A stretch of DNA of 64,000 bases from Scilla litardierei (taxonomy: Eukaryota > Streptophyta > Magnoliopsida > Asparagales > Asparagaceae). Location: assembly GCA_030789695.1 (NCBI GenBank), contig CM061142.1, forward strand, positions 799,479,258 through 799,543,257, written 5' to 3'. The stretch's first letter is position 1, and each line of letters starts with the position of its first letter. Under the pieces are notes generated by a model. The model was not told the DNA's origin and did not search any database. It saw only the letters and a list, made by a program, of their open reading frames with translations. Shown one piece after another: positions 20,753-33,190 of the stretch. The position numbers and the translations under genes are program-made.

Positions 20753-22848
20753 AAACAGACGGAAGAAGAGAGATGAGGGTGAGAGTTATGGTTATTAAAT
20801 TATAAGTTATAATTAGAGGTTAAGTTATATATAAAGTTTTGGTTAAGTGATGAATTATTAGTTTTAAGTTAATAGTTTAAATTATTATAGTCAGTTTTAG
20901 TTTTATATAAATTATTTCAGTTAAAGTATATTATAGAATAATACTAGTATATACGTAATGTAATACGTATACATATATAATAATAGACAGAAATAGGTTT
21001 AAATTCAAAATTAATCCGGCATCAAATAAATACCAGACCAGATTCAGAAAATCGGTCGTTACATTCTGAACACTTTGGCATTGGTTTCATCTCAATCAGA
21101 CAAGTAGATTTTCCACAATAAATTTTTAAGCCTAAAGTTTAAATACATTGTTTTCACTTGATAATTCATAACTTAATATTTTCACTTAAACTGATACGTG
21201 AGAAAAATATAAGTAGTAGTACTCTTCGAAACGGTCGTTTTAACACATCACTTGCAACTTTTCGATACCGATTGCATCCAGAAGAAATTATTGAATAAAT
21301 GCGTTACATAATTAAAATTAGTTTTAAATTGGTTTTTAAGCTTTTAAAAATTATAAAAATTACTATAAACTTTAGAAAATTATTTCCTCTTGCAGTAAAA
21401 TTATTTTCACCATATCTAGTCTATATAAAAATTTAGAACGCTTTTCGACAACATTTCAACCAGTTTAGAAAATCAACACGATCAAGTTTAATAAATAGAA
21501 AAAAGTGTGCTTTAACCAATTGTTCCTTGTGTTTGCAGGTACCAATCCTCGTGCACCAGCTTCTCTAGCTCCAATCTCGTCTTGCCACGATGAGCTCGAA
21601 ATTAGTAAGTCACGACGAATTCTAAAATTAGAAAATTAGTTAGTGTCCCCGTATAAACTTAGAACACCACTATAGCCTTCGAATGACTACTTGACTTGAT
21701 CCGAACTAGAAACCTAATCTAATAGAAAAGTAATCAACTACAGGTTACTTTGCCAACTTTCAACTTTGGTGGTTGTAGCAAACAACCATCAACTTGGGTA
21801 AATTGTGTGCTAAACAATACTACTACATGCTTGAAGCATGGAATCGGTATTTACGGTTGTTGGACTTGTCTTTATCCTCAGTTCGCTGTGGCACAGTTTG
21901 CTTTGAAAAGATGGGTTTCAATAAGAAAGTCAACCAGTGAACTTGGGATGACTAGCATCATGTGATACAATGTATGGAATATCTTGTGAAACATCCAGTA
22001 TAAAGCATGTACATAGAACATTTGACACTTCACTGGGGTTTTGGGTTAACTCATGGTTTGAGAGAGTGCGGGAGTGACTGGAGTTCAATCTTTCCGTCCC
22101 GATGCCTGTGTTTTTGCAAAATACATGTACCGTGCATGTGTTTCGGCATTCGTCTAGGTCGCGCCCAGGCAAGAGATGAACTCAATGGTCACATATTGTA
22201 CTCTCCGACTTTAGTCATGTAGTGTAGCTGCTTTTGCACAGTCACTTTTACTTTACGCATTACAGAAATCTTTACTTTACGCAGTACATACTCTTTACTT
22301 ACTATACCTGTGCAGTCAAAGTACTTTACCTGTCGTACTTTTAGCTACAGCAGTAGTGTGTTTCACTTGCCTAGCCTGCTTTACACTTGCACTACCACAG
22401 TACAGTTACCCCCTCTTTCAGTTCTGTTTGCCTTTACTTTTCAGTTATGTACCGTTGTTGCTCAGTACTTTACTTTCACTCTGTCTACTTGTATGTAGTT
22501 ACTTTTGCCATACTTGTACACTGCTTATTTTCTATATTTAGAATTGGTGTGACTTACCTACGGTTCCATCTCCGTGGTACCGCAGACGACATACATATGT
22601 AGGTAGATGCTCCTGAGCTAATAGAGCCATAATTCGACCGCAGCTTCCAGAGTTATTTTCACTTTTGTACTTTTCTTCTTTCATGTATATTTGTTGGGAC
22701 ATCTTGTACATTATGGATTGTAATAATTGGATACTATTTGAGTATTTTTGTACATCTATGCATCGTGGCTATTTTGGTTTCACTGGTAACCTGCAGGACC
22801 TGCCCAAATATCAAATAAGTAACGGGCCCCCGAGAGCGGGTCGTTACA
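20753..22848 (+). repeat. L left LTR, second piece
   Basis: It begins with the AAACA duplication of E2 and continues the L LTR, aligning with about 26794-28917. It includes blocks typical of Gypsy LTR R-U5 regions (GGTTCCATCTCCGTGGTA near 22561) and ends CGGGTCGTTACA. Confidence 0.85.
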
Positions 22849-24827
22849 AGTTTGGTGGCCCACGCAGGTCCGTGCTAACTACCTCGTGAACAATATAGCA
22901 AGATCAGGATGTACAATATAAAATACTCAAATTAACCTCGAGTACGGGATGTCTCGAGTGTTCACCTATATTGGATATACGGGCGAAGCGTCCTTATTAC
23001 CATCTTCATTAGGTCTTCCTTGATCCTCATCACTTCCTTTGAACTCTTAGCCCTTACTTAGGAACTCGTGTTCCATTCTTGGTTATACCCTTCCTAGTAA
23101 CCTCTTTTGCTAACAGTTATGGTGATTTTTCTTAGGTTGAACTATCTACTCACTTTATCACCCTTCCTTCAGTTGATGATGGCACCCATATAAATGATAA
23201 GCTTCCTTCAATGGACCCTGATCCGATCAGTGATTGGCTAAGTTTGTTGGATCACCCTAGCTAGACTGGGGGTAAGTGATCCTGGCTTAGTCACTTTCCT
23301 GGTCGTGTCTGCTGGACCGCAAGGACGTGAATCATGATTATGTAATACCATCGATCTTCATCACTATCACCCTTCCTTTAGCTTGATGACCTTTCGATTG
23401 ACCTTCTTAGAATATTTCTACTTTTAGTTCGCCTGAACTCTAGCTACGTCTATTTTAAGGAGGGTAGCATTCGACTTTTCGATCACCAGACGTTCGAGTT
23501 CGACAACGGAAGCGAATTGAAGGACGCTCAGAAGTATTCGAGGATGGTGCTGGAGATTTTGAGACGAGCCAAACCCGACGTGCAAGTGTAGGCTGTTACG
23601 TCTTCTTGAGCTCGTATTTCTTTTCTAACCCTACTTTCATCTTGTACCCGACTTTCCATGAATTTGAATTCTTTTCCCACCTACCACCTTCCCCCTTCTT
23701 TATTTCCTTTGTCATCTTTCCCCCCCTCAAGCCCCGTTCCCGCCTAACCCTACCCTACCCTAACACCGAATTTCGGTGCCACCCCCTTTTTAAAACCCCT
23801 CCCCTCTCTTCCTCACCAAGCCACCCCGTGGTTTCCCCTACGCCGTATCGACTTTCACTCCTCCTCCCGGTCTCTTCCCCAAGCGAGCTCGACCCATCTC
23901 ACCTCCAATTGCTTCGGCCTCACCCGACGCTCTGCCAGCTCCACCCCATCCCGGTGGCCCCACCACGTCAAGCAGTCGCAACCCTCGCCGCCATGGATCG
24001 ACAGCCGATGATGGCCCTTCGACGTTCTGTTTTGGGATTTTTGGCCTTGGCAACGACCCTCGCCGCCACCCTCGCTACCGCTGTGTGGCCGAGATCTTGG
24101 GAAGCCGTGATCCTTGGGCTTCTCTTGAGCTCTCTGCCCTGGGTCTCACCCAGATTGAGATCCTGTTTAGGCTTCCTCTTGCGTCTACTCCTTTTTGTTT
24201 GCGGGAAAGTGTGTTTTTGGTCGTTTACTTGTTGGGTGATGTTGGGTGTTGCGAATATCAAGTATTGGTCTACGGAAGGAATGATGGCGATGATTATCGG
24301 CATGATATTGGCCTTGGGTGTTGAAGTTGGATGTAGGCCTTGTGCTTTGCTCTGGATGAGAGTTTGGATCTTGCCTTATTGTGGGATATTATGGAGATTG
24401 ATGGAAGGAATACTGGCAGTGAGTACTGACTTTGGGTGTTGGCCTTGTACTTACCTTTGGGCATTGGTTTGGACGTTAGTATGTGGTTGGGCATTATGAA
24501 ATTGATGTTAATGGTGCTTGGTTGGAAAGCACGAGTACCCGTGGATTAGTCATTACATGCTATATTATGGACGACATCTTTGGCTAAACCCAGTTAGTCA
24601 CTAGTAGCACGAATAAACTTTATGGTCTTCCGGTTTATGTGGTTTAAATAGCTTGCTACTGGCTTATCACCTCAGGTTCCAAGTTCGAACATATGTTGTC
24701 ATCATAATAGCCCTCATTTTCATGTGATGTTATTATCTCATGTTAATTTTGGGCGACTTGAGAAGTCAGAGTAACTATTGTGATGATACTGTTCTCAGGA
24801 ATAGTTACAGAAGCTATGTTGATGTCG

Positions 24828-24955
24828 ATAGTATGTGTTCAAAAACCACATCTCTTGTTTTCTTGATGCTATAACATTACATTATATTTCAATAGTATGT
24901 GTTCAAAAACCGCATTTCTTGTTTTCTTGATGCTATAACATTACATTATATTTCA
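24828..24955. repeat. 64-bp tandem duplication in L internal region
   Basis: Two adjacent copies of a 64-bp block that opens ATAGTATGTGTTCAAAAACC, differing at about two positions. Confidence 0.95.
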
Positions 24956-25073
24956 TGTTATTTACAACCTGATGTACTAGACAACTATATTTCCTAACAT
25001 TTATTTGCTTGAGCTTCTTCATAACATCAATTATTTGAAAAGATCTTTTAAATTCCGAGGACTGACTTATTTT

Positions 25074-25086
25074 AAGGAGGGTAGAA
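25074..25086 (+). promoter_or_regulatory. L polypurine tract
   Basis: AAGGAGGGTAGAA directly precedes the TGTAACGG of the right LTR. It is the expected plus-strand primer and fixes the orientation of L. Confidence 0.75.
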
Positions 25087-28000
25087 TGTAACGGCCTGTT
25101 TTTATCAACACAATTATTTACGTAATTAACCTATTTTAAAACTATTTTATAATGCTTCGTCAGGAATTTTACGATTTCAAAAATTTTCTTATAAAAATAT
25201 TTTGAAGTATCAGATTAGTTATAAAATATTTTAGTAAGTTCAGATTTCATCAAATACATCTAAATAATCTGGTAAAAAAATTCATTTTCAATTATTACCG
25301 TTTTGGCTTAATGAATTAATTTTCTATTCAAACATTTTCAAAACATTTTCAAACTTCTACGTTAGCATTCTATGACCATTTAGGGCTTCCCACATTAATT
25401 TCGTATTTTTTGATACCATTTCAAACTAGAACCCGCAAACCCGCTTTCTAAACGTTTTGGCCTAAAACTAGTATCTCCGTAGCCCAAACCCTGAAACGAA
25501 CTTTGTATTCGCGATTCTCGCGACGATACGATCCCGTAGGAATGTTTTCGTAATTTTTCGGACACGTTTACTAGTAGGGGCAAAATCGTAATTTCTTTTT
25601 TGTATTTTATTAATTACTTTCGCTAATGCGATTTTATTTATTACTAATTACCATTTAAATTAACCTAACTTAATCAATTAGCTAATCTTATCCCTACCTA
25701 ACCCATCCCGTAAGTAGCCCCTGTGTTTCATGGGTTACTTAAAATCAACACTTAGTCAAGTTTTCCTAACCACTAATTTATTACACTTTGACTAAATTAA
25801 ATACCTAATCCCCTGTTTAACCCTCCTGATTTTCATCATCTGTCTCAGCCCAAAAACGAAACCCATCTCTCTCGTTTCGAATCAACCCCATTCCCGCAAT
25901 CTCTCACCCTCATCTCCCCTCATAAAACTCATCACCCAGCTTAATTCCCTATGGTCACCTCTTCTTCATCAACCCACGTTTTCTCCCCTACGCACACACA
26001 GGCGAACCCCTCTTCCTTCGCTCATCCCCCGAACCCATCATTCGACTTCGAACCACGACACTCGTGTCTGCCCACCGTTCTCAGGAAGCCGCACCCCTTG
26101 GCCTCGTACTCCTCCAAGCCCAGCCCCAAGCTTCCACGTTCGCCGACGAACCGTCGAGACCCCATCTCCCCTGCCTCCTCCACGGCGACGCCGTGAATCC
26201 CTCCGCCTGTTGCCACCCAACGGGCTGCCTCCGGCCCCTCCATGCTCCTCTCGCCACCGGCCCACACACCCCCCATCGACAGACCCATTCGCTTCCCTCT
26301 GTTCAGAACAGAGCACCCAACTCGCGACCCTGTCTCCGCTTCACCTCAACCCGCGAAGCCCCCTTCACCCTTCGTTCATAGTAGGAGCCGCTCCAAGATC
26401 TGTTGCTAAGCATCATCCGCCATCGAAATAGACGTGACCCCCACCAAGCTTCCCCTTGCTGTTGCGCTCTCCGCCGCTGCACCTGCCTAGCCTCCACCCC
26501 TCAAATCCTGCGCCGCCCCACCGAACCACCGCGTCGCCTGCCAGATCCGCTGCCCCGATCAGCCCCCGCCTCCATCGATTGCTGAGCCGCCACCCACGAT
26601 CAGCTTCCGCCTGCACCGCCTGGATGCCGATCCCGCGCCGCTTGCGCACCCATCGCCCAAATCAGCCACCCTAACCCGCTGCTGCTCCGCCCCAAGGCCG
26701 CCGCGCCCTAGCTGCCCCGCCTCCCAGGCCGCCGGCCGAGCTCCCTTGCCGTGCGCCTATCTGCAAAACAAAAAAAAGGAAGAAGGGGAAGAGACGGACG
26801 GAAGAAGAGAGCTGAGGGTGAGAGTTATGGTTATTAAATTATAAGTTATAATTAGAGGTTAAGTTATATATAAAGTTCTGGTTAAGTGATGAATTATTAG
26901 TTTTAAGTTAATAGTTTAAATTATTATAGTCAGTTTTAGTTTTATATAAATTATTTCAGTTAAAGTATATTATAGAATAATACTAGCATATACGCAATGT
27001 AATACGTATACATATATAATAATAGACAGAAATAGGTTTAAATTCAAAATTAATCCTATGGGCATCAAATAAATACCAGACCAGATTCAGAAAATCGGTC
27101 GTTACGTTCTGAACACTTTGGCATTGGTTTCATCTCAATCAGACAAGTAGATTTTCCACAATAAATTTTTAAGCCTAAAGTTTAAATACATTGTTTTCAC
27201 TTGATAATTCATAACTTAATATTTTCACTTAAACTGATACGTGAGAAAAATAAGTAGTAGTACTCTTCGTAATGGTCGTTTTGACACATCAATTGCAACT
27301 TTCCGATACCGATTGCATCTAGAAGAAATTATTGAATAAATGCGTTACATAATTGAAATTAGTTTTAAATTGGGTTTTAAGCTTTTAAAAATTATAAAAA
27401 TTACTATAAACTTCAGAAAATTATTTCCTCTTGCAGTAAAATTATTTTCACCATATCTAGTCTATATAAAAATTTAGAACGATTTTCAACAACGTTTCAA
27501 CCAGTTTAGAAAATCAAAACGATCAAGTTTAATAAATAGAAAAAAGTGTGTGCTTTAACCAATTGTTTCTTGTGTTTGCAGGTACCAATCCTCGTGCACC
27601 AGCTTCTCTAGCTCCAATCTCGTCTTGCCACGATGAGCTCGAAATTAGTAAGTTACGACGAATTCTAAAATTAGAAAATTAGTTAGTGTCCCCGTATGAA
27701 CTTAGAACACCACTATAGCCTCCGAATGACTACTTGACTTGATCCGAACTAGAAACCTAATCTAATAGGAAAGTAATCAACTACACATTACTTTGCCAAC
27801 TTTCAACTTTGGTGGTTGTAGCAAACAACCATCAACTTGGGTAAATTGTGTGCTAAACAATACTACTACATGCTCGAAGCATGGAATCGGTAGTTACGGT
27901 TGTTGGACTTGTCTTTATCCTCAGTTCGCTATGGCACAATTTGCTTTGAAAAGATGGGTTTCAATAAGAAAGTCAACCAGTGAACTTGGGATGACTAGCA

Positions 28001-28917
28001 TCATGTGATACAATGTATGGAATATCTTGTGAAACATCCAGTATAAAGCATGTACATAGAACACTTGACACTTCACTGGGGTTTTGGGATAACTCATGGT
28101 TTGAAAGAGTGCGGGAGTGACTGGAGTTCAATCTTCCCGTCCCGCTGCCTGTGTTTCGGCATCTCGTCCCGCTGCCCGAGTTTCGGTAAAATACATGTAC
28201 CGTGCCTGTGTTCCGACATTCGTCTGGGTCGCGCCCAGGCAAGAGATGAACTCAATGGTCACATATTGTACTCTCCGACTTTAGTCACGTAGTGTAGCTG
28301 CTTTTTCACAGTCACTTTTACTTTACGCATTACATTCACCTTTACTTTACGCATTACATACGCTTTACCTACTATACCTGTGCAGTCACAGTACTTTACC
28401 TGTCGTACTTTTAGCTACAGCAGTAGTGTGTTTCACTTGCCTAGCCTGCTTTACACTTGCACTACCACGGTACAGTTATCCCCTCTTTCAGTTCTGTTTG
28501 ACTTTACTTTTCAGTTATGTACCGGTGTTGCTCAGTACTTTACTTTCACTCTGTTTGCTTGTATGTAGTTACTTTTGCCATACTTGTACACTGCTTCTTT
28601 TCTATATTTAGAATTGTTGTGACTTACCTACGGTTCCATCTCCGTGGTATCGCAGACGACGTACATATGGAGGTAGATGCTCCTGAGCTAATAGCGTCAG
28701 AATTCGGCCGCAGCTTCCAGAGTTATTTTCACTTATGTACTTTTCTTCTTTCATTTATATTTGTTGGGACATCTTGTACAGTATGGATTGTAATAATTGG
28801 ATACTATTTGAGTATTTTTGTACATCTCTGCATCGTGGCTGTTTTGGTTTCACTGGTAACCTGCAGGACCTGCGCAAATATCACATAAGTAATGGGCCCC
28901 GAAAGCGGGTCGTTACA
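25087..28917 (+). repeat. L right LTR (3831 bp), complete
   Basis: TGTAACGGCC...GTCGTTACA, uninterrupted. It has the same C-rich section (about 25845-26760) and R-U5-like blocks as the left copy. Near 26790 it preserves the sequence into which E2 inserted in the left copy. Substitutions and small indels against the left copy are scattered along the whole length. Confidence 0.88.
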
Positions 28918-28922
28918 TTGCA

Positions 28923-31060
28923 GCTTACATCCTTAATCGGGTCCCAACTAAAGAAACTAATAAAACGACATATGAGCTTTGGATGGGCAAATCACCTAGT
29001 CTAAAGCATATGCACATATGGGGATGCCCAGCTGAGGCAAAGCCTTATAGTCCTGCTGAAAAGAAGCTGGACACACGGACAATTAGTTGCTTTTTCATTG
29101 GGTATGCTGAAAGATCGAGGGGTTACAAATTTTACGATCCCACAAATAAGAATATTTTTGAGACTGGAAATGCCAGATTCCTTGAGGATATCGGGTTTGC
29201 GCGGGGGGGGGGGGGGGATTTAGGAAGAGACATTGTTTTCGAAGAGGAATATGTAGATATTCCCACAGGTGATCTTGTTATTGATTAGGACTCTATTCCT
29301 GTTATAGAACAAGACACAAATATTCAAGACAATGTTGTTGCTCCTCCCATTCAGGAAGAACAAACCCTTGCACCTCAAGAAACATTGCCATTAAGGAGAT
29401 CCATTAGGGAGAGGAGAAGTGCAATATCAAGTGACTACATTGCATATCTCCAAGAACATGAAGTTGATATTGGTGTGATGGAAGATGATCCAATCAACTT
29501 CCATCAAGCCAAAAATGGTTCTAACTCTCTAAAATGGATGGATGCCATGAATGAGGAAATAAAGTCGATGAAGGACAATGACGTTTGGGATCTTGTCCTG
29601 TTACCTAAAGACGTGAGACCCATTGGTTGCAAATGGATATTTAAACCAAGAGGGATTCAAAAGGTAATGTGGAAAGATATAAGGCACGTCTTGTAGCTAA
29701 GGGCTTTACTCAAAAGGAAGGCATTGATTATAATGAGACTTTCTCTCTGGTTTCCACGAAAGACTCATTCAGGATAATAATGGTATTAGTGGCTCATTTC
29801 AACCTTGAGTTACATCAGATGGATGTTAAAACAGTGTTCCTTAACGGAGACATTGATCAGGAAATTTATATGGTGCAACCAGAAAACTTTGTGTTGGGCG
29901 ACCCAAAGAATATGGTTTGCAAACTTAAAAAATCCATCTATGGACTCAAACATGCGTCTCGACAATGGTATTTTAAGTTTCATCAAGTTATCATCTCATT
30001 TGGCTTCGAGATGAATTTGGTTGATGAATGTATATACCATAAGTTCTGTGGGAGTAAATTTGCATTTCTGGTGTCGACGACATTTTGCTTGCCAGTAACA
30101 ATGAAGGCTTATTGCATGAAACCAAGAAATTTCTAGCTAAGAACTTTGAGATGAAAGATCTTGGTGATGCATCTTTTGTATTAGGAATTCAAATACATCG
30201 AGATCGTTCTCGAGGTATACTTGGATTATCACAAAAGGCCTACATTGAAAAGGTTCTGCAAAGATTTGGCATGGAAAGTTGTAAACCAGGTGATACCCCA
30301 GTATCTAAGGGAGACAAGTTTGGTCTCAATCAGTGCCCTAAAAGTGAAATTGAGATAGCAAAAATGAAGGATATTCCTTATTCTTCAGCAGTATGGAGTA
30401 TCATGTATGCTCAAGTATGTACACGTCTAGACTTGGCGTACATTACAGGAATGCTTGGCAGATACTTGAGTAATCCAAGATTGGACCGTTGGAAAGCAGC
30501 CAAAAGGGTCTTACGGTACTTACAGAGGACAAAGGGACACATGCTTGTATATCAGAGGTCGGAAAAGCTTGAGATCGTTGGATATACCGACTCTGATTTT
30601 GCTGGATGTAAAGAAAACATGAAATCTACTACAGGCTATGTTTTTACATTAGCAGAAGGCGCCATTTCTTGGAAGAGTGCTAAACAGACTATTATAGCCT
30701 CTTCCACTATGGCTGCAGAATTCATTGCTTGTCATGAAGCATCCAATCATGGTCTATGGCTAGGAATTTTGTCACGGGGCTGCGAATTGTGGATGGCATT
30801 GAAAGGCCACTCAGATTATTTTGTGACAATTGTCTGCAGTAGCATTTGCCACTAACAACAAGAGCTTAGCGAAATCAAAACATATTGATATCAAGTTCCT
30901 GATTGTTAAAGATAGAGTTGGAAATAAACAGTTGTCTATAGAGCACATTGGTACAAACTCAAACATTGCGGATCCACCTAATAAGGAACTGCCACCTAAA
31001 ACGTTTCATGGGCATGTTACTCGTATGGGTGTCATGTCATCGGAAGATATTCAGTTTTAG
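28923..31060 (+). pseudogene. H pol, second part: integrase end, reverse transcriptase, RNase H
   Basis: The reading resumes with AAYILNRVPTKETNK and continues through the integrase C-terminal region (PLRRSIRERRS), reverse transcriptase (GCKWIFKPR, then RYKARLVAKGFTQKEG in another frame, HQMDVKTVFLNG) and RNase H (GYTDSDFAGC, SSTMAAEFIA, SKHIDIKF). A frameshift cuts the catalytic box at about 30078, leaving only VDDILLAS. A run of 15 G at 29203-29217, a TAG near 29286 and frameshifts near 29670 and 30825 add to the damage. Dead copy. Confidence 0.9.
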
Positions 31061-31519
31061 TGGGAGTTTGTAATTTTGTAGTGCTTTTATTTTTGACAAC
31101 ATTTCAGCCTTCAGTTATGCATATTTGGTTTATGGTTTATTTCTGCAGAAATAAAGTTCAGTTTTTATTTTGGTTTCATATTTCAACTCTATGTTTATAA
31201 ATGCGTATGAAAATATGTGTTTATGTTTTTGATCTCACTAAGGTTAAGGAGGATCAATTGAAAATAGACATGTTAGATCACATCACATGTAATTTCCATG
31301 CTACACATCCACTTCATAATCCATGTCATTCTTTTGTATTAGCACGGTGACCACTGATGGGTCGAGCTACAATTGCTGCGGCGAGGATCTCTTTGATCCC
31401 TTGCTAATATAATTGATGGACCGGATTGGTTTTGACTCATTAAAGAAATGACAGTAAGTTAAGATCTTATTTGGTTGTATGCACTATGAAATATAATTAT
31501 AAAGTTTAGCATATAGCCC
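31061..31519 (+). other. H 3' untranslated region
   Basis: T-rich non-coding sequence between the RNase H end and the purine tract; nothing further recognised. Confidence 0.6.
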
Positions 31520-31530
31520 AAGTGGGAGAA
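31520..31530 (+). promoter_or_regulatory. H polypurine tract
   Basis: AAGTGGGAGAA directly before TGTTGGAAC. This is the usual plus-strand primer form of plant Copia elements. Confidence 0.8.
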
Positions 31531-31742
31531 TGTTGGAACTTATCTAACTAAGTTGGATCTTAATCTAACGTTGGGCTAATATGTGGTGAATAATTATATA
31601 GGTGCTACGCTGTCATATTAAGCCCAATATATTAGTGATCTGGTTTTAATTAATTAAATGGGCTAAATGAATTAAATAGGTTGTGTGGCCTTTATGGTAG
31701 AGACTATTGGGCTTCAACTCGTTGATGAGCCGAGTTGGAAAC
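31531..31742 (+). repeat. H 3' LTR, first piece
   Basis: Opens TGTTGGAACTTATC. It is cut at 31742 by element T and resumes at 38034 with the repeated GAAAC. Confidence 0.85.
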
Positions 31743-32054
31743 TGATTCGGGTTCAATATTACATATTTAACCCCCCACTTAGCCCTATTTTGTGCTCACA
31801 TGATGCTAAATTTATCTCTAATTCATACGTATTTTCTACACATTTATTTATTAGAGAAAACACTCTATCTGAGCACAAAACAGCATTTAACGACGCATTT
31901 CTGCACTTGTTATATTTTTCCTAGCTTGGTCTCGATCTCACGATTCCAACGACTATTTATTTGTATTTTTCTGAGATCTGTGCTAATTACTGTGTATTTT
32001 TGAATGCAGAATACCAATTAATGGAGAAATACGGGAGCCAGCCTATCAGAGGAT

Positions 32055-32650
32055 GCCACGTGGCACGATCTCAGCTCTCCCCGTCGGATCCAACGGCAAG
32101 CAATTATCACTGCAAGGAAATTTTGTCACCGTTGGATTAACATCCAACGGCCGCAACACTCCCGCATTTGAATCATCAAGCAAGCGACGTGGGCCGTTGG
32201 ATGATAATCCAACGGCCATCGCACGAAGCTGACCGTTGAAGCGGAGAGCGGAATCAATGGTTGACGTGGCTTATTATCGATCGTCGATGCTCAATCGAAC
32301 GGCCGGAGATGGATCTCGATTCGAATTCATTTGCAAACGGAGGCGGGGCGACGTGGCGTTCTCGCGATCGACGGATGCGAATCAGACGGCTGAAGACGAA
32401 ACCCCGCATTCGTGAACTGGGATCGGAGGCGCGCGATTTCGAGGCAACGTGGCATGATCTCCACGGCCCGAGCTTTAATCGAACGGCTCAAAGTTATTCC
32501 GCTCGAGGTCGAAGATCGCAGATCAAACGAGCGGCGTGGCGTCATTTCGAGCGTTAGATTCTAATCGAACGACGGAGATTAAACTCCGATCCGAATTCGA
32601 ATTGCAGTGAAGCGGATGCGGGTGGAGATTCGTTTCAAAGTGCCACGTGT
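32055..32650 (+). promoter_or_regulatory. T LTR cluster of ACGTGGC motifs and CCGTTGGAT palindromes
   Basis: ACGTGGC occurs at about 32058, 32264, 32351 and 32457, with relatives ACGTGGG (32187), GCGTGGC (32534) and CCACGTGT (32643). ACGTGGC is the core of plant ABA-response/G-box sites bound by bZIP factors. Two imperfect palindromes, CCGTTGGAT-N4-ATCCAACGG, lie near 32129 and 32193, with related AACGGC words recurring to about 32490. The position upstream of the TATA-like stretch suits promoter control. The set repeats in the 3' LTR, shifted by 4289 bp. Confidence 0.6.
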
Positions 32651-33190
32651 CGATCTCAGATGCGATCCCGCCTCAGATGAGCGGCTCACGATTGCCCCGC
32701 TCCAGATCTACGGCTCAGATCGGTTCGGGCGCGATTTTAAGCGGGTTTTGAACCCGATAGCTTTCTAAACCCGCAATGATTTATATTTAAGCGTATTTAG
32801 GGTTTTTGGGCGTATTGAAGCAGATTGGGGCGTATTTTGGGCGTATTGGAGGCTCTAGGAGCCGTATTCTCCCCCTGAAAAATTCTGTAAAATTCCAGAG
32901 GCTTGTTTTATTATTTTCAGAGAGTTTGAAGTATTTTCAAGGAGAATTGGTGATATTTTCTTCAACTTCTACCTCGTATTTTAGTGTTTTTCATCGTATT
33001 TTGCTATGAATTCAATGTATTTGGCTATGGATCTTGTTTATTCTGAAAGTATGAGTAGCTAGAACTTATTTGTGCATGGTATGGAGTAGTTAGGGGATAT
33101 TATTCGTGTTAGTTTGGTTGTATTCCATGTGCTTAATCGTTTAACGTCGCTAAAATTGTAATCGTTGTTCGTAAATCGACTTTTTTAGAT

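Larger units (their letters stand above)
22849..25086 (+). other. L internal region without gag-pol
   Basis: No retroviral motifs were found in any frame. The start (AGTTTGGTGGCCCACGC) is not a clean tRNA complement. A 17-bp copy of the element's own purine-tract context, TATTTTAAGGAGGGTAG, occurs at 23451-23467 as well as at the true tract near 25069-25085. 23690-24000 is C-rich, resembling the C-rich part of the L LTR in composition. A long frame at 23606-24499 has neither recognisable domains nor coding character. A short frame ending at about 23590 reads like a real C-terminus (EFDNGSELKDAQKYSRMV), origin unknown. Confidence 0.55.
6671..28917 (+). mobile_element. L: non-autonomous large-LTR retrotransposon (LARD-like), nested in H and itself split by E2
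   Basis: Two LTR copies of about 3.8 kb open TGTAACGGCCTG and close GGGTCGTTACA. Left copy: 6671-8390 plus 20758-22848. Right copy: 25087-28917. They surround an internal region of 2.2 kb. Flanks are CTGCA (6666-6670) and TTGCA (28918-28922), a target duplication with one changed base. The purine tract AAGGAGGGTAGAA before the right copy sets the plus orientation. TGTAACG ends and the LTR body recall Tekay/Del-type Gypsy elements from memory. No gag, protease, reverse transcriptase or integrase was found inside, so it would depend on another element. The two LTRs differ at a few percent of positions by eye, so it is clearly older than E2. Confidence 0.8.

Noticed and set aside
23606..24499. 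297-codon ORF in the L interior
   Set aside because: Its first half is C-rich low complexity and the second half W/L/C-rich with no family motif. It has no homologous frame elsewhere in the window.
32261..32557. 98-codon ORF present in both T LTRs
   Set aside because: LTR copies are near-identical by replication, so conservation carries no weight; composition reflects the repeated AACGGC/ACGTGGC motifs.
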